The notes under the pieces: generated by a model | The model's input: only the letters and a program-made list of their open reading frames with translations | What the model was told of the DNA's origin: nothing | Databases searched by the model: none | Part shown: in pieces, positions 5,349 to 5,489 of the stretch | How positions within the stretch are numbered: position 1 is the stretch's first letter | How the letters are laid out: the number at the start of each line of letters is the position of its first letter | Position numbers and translations under genes: made by a program | DNA from: Oscillospiraceae bacterium | GTDB taxonomy: Bacteria; Bacillota; Clostridia; Oscillospirales; Oscillospiraceae | Direction of reading: 5' to 3' | Length of the DNA stretch: 5,489 nt | Assembly (NCBI GenBank): GCA_017501805.1 | Contig: JAFVWG010000023.1 | Location: 1 to 5,489, forward strand

Positions 5349-5360
5349 TGGTGGAGGCGA
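5349..5360. other. Candidate attachment site within the ssrA 3' end
   Basis: TGGTGGAGGCGA covers CCA, the discriminator, the 3' acceptor strand and the first T-stem base of tmRNA. It is repeated exactly at 3383-3394. The intact ssrA copy keeps its function while the distal copy marks the other end of the insertion, the usual arrangement for islands that target tRNA or tmRNA 3' ends. Confidence 0.55.
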
Positions 5361-5489
5361 GGGGAGTCGAACCCCTGTCCGAAAACAACTTGACAAGACT
5401 TTCTTCGGGCGGAGTCTGTTATTTACATTCCCTTACCGCAGCGTGAGCAGACACACTCTGCGGCTTGGTAGCTTCATCATGCATGGTAC
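5349..5489 (-). ncRNA. ssrA: tmRNA (transfer-messenger RNA), 3' part, cut by the window edge
   Basis: tmRNA rescues stalled ribosomes with SmpB by trans-translation. On the minus strand the end reads CGCCTCC-A-CCA (3' acceptor strand, discriminator and encoded CCA, 5349-5359). Before it is a T arm, AGGGG-TTCGACT-CCCCT (5360-5376). The CCGCAG/CTGCGG stem (5436-5441 with 5458-5463) fits the last pseudoknot. Full tmRNAs are about 350 nt, so only the 3' 141 nt are here. The tag-peptide frame and the 5' acceptor strand (expected to begin near GGGGGCG) lie outside. It runs convergent with the deacylase operon and serves as the presumed integration target of the island. Confidence 0.92.

Larger units (their letters stand above)
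3383..5360. mobile_element. Putative small genomic island at the 3' end of ssrA (no integrase seen)
   Basis: The 12-mer TGGTGGAGGCGA occurs at 3383-3394 and, in the same orientation, at 5349-5360, where it is the 3' end of tmRNA including CCA. Integrases of many islands and prophages (for example CP4-57 in E. coli) target the ssrA 3' end and leave such direct repeats. The DNA between is more AT-rich: 20 of 60 bases are G/C at 4201-4260 against 35 of 60 at 2521-2580. It contains one membrane-protein gene (3459-4610). The gene-free part, 4611-5348, holds inverted repeats, two hairpin arrays and terminators. No integrase or excisionase is present, so this would be a remnant or a passively moved element. 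Confidence 0.55.

Overview
The window looks like chromosomal DNA of a Gram-positive Clostridia-type bacterium, perhaps an Oscillospiraceae relative. That is an inference from the strong AGGAGG-type ribosome sites, the DUF3825-like and D-aminoacylase-like proteins, the style of the tmRNA 3' end and the many short hairpin repeats. Nothing here fixes the genus.

Layout. (1) 36-1334, minus: a 432-aa protein with an N-terminal LOTUS/OST-HTH-like winged helix joined to a DUF3825-like region. (2) 1335-1565: a divergent intergenic region with outward promoters, several dyads and a bidirectional terminator-like hairpin that has a possible alternative fold. (3) 1566-3161, plus: an N-acyl-D-amino-acid deacylase (amidohydrolase superfamily), overlapped by four bases (ATGA) by a 56-codon ORF of unknown function at 3158-3328. 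A strong intrinsic terminator at 3346-3378 closes this two-gene unit. (4) 3383-5360: an apparent small genomic island. It is bounded by a 12-bp direct repeat of the tmRNA 3' end and is clearly more AT-rich than the left side. It carries one minus-strand gene (3459-4610) for a two-helix membrane protein with a C-terminal Ada-like Cys/His cluster. (5) 5349-5489, minus: the 3' 141 nt of tmRNA (ssrA), with its own terminator at 5311-5347; the 5' part lies outside the window.

The stretch 4611-5348 has no credible protein gene but is full of structure. It holds a 22-bp inverted repeat, an imperfect foldback, and two modular hairpin arrays (A, about 4821-5030; B, 5138-5306). In each array short hairpins are separated by a repeated linker word in the left half and by its reverse complement in the right half. 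The word differs between the arrays (ATGATG/CATCATT versus TGAAGT/ACTTCAC) yet changes on both sides together. Most loops are GNA or GNRA type on a strand that switches at the array centre. This is the least ordinary signal in the window.

How the parts fit: the deacylase probably frees D-amino acids from N-acylated forms in the cytoplasm. The LOTUS protein is divergent from it and may simply be a neighbour. The ancestral order was probably deacylase operon, terminator, then convergent ssrA, with the island later inserted at the ssrA 3' end. No integrase is visible, so the island is a remnant, a passively mobilised element, or a misread coincidence of repeats.
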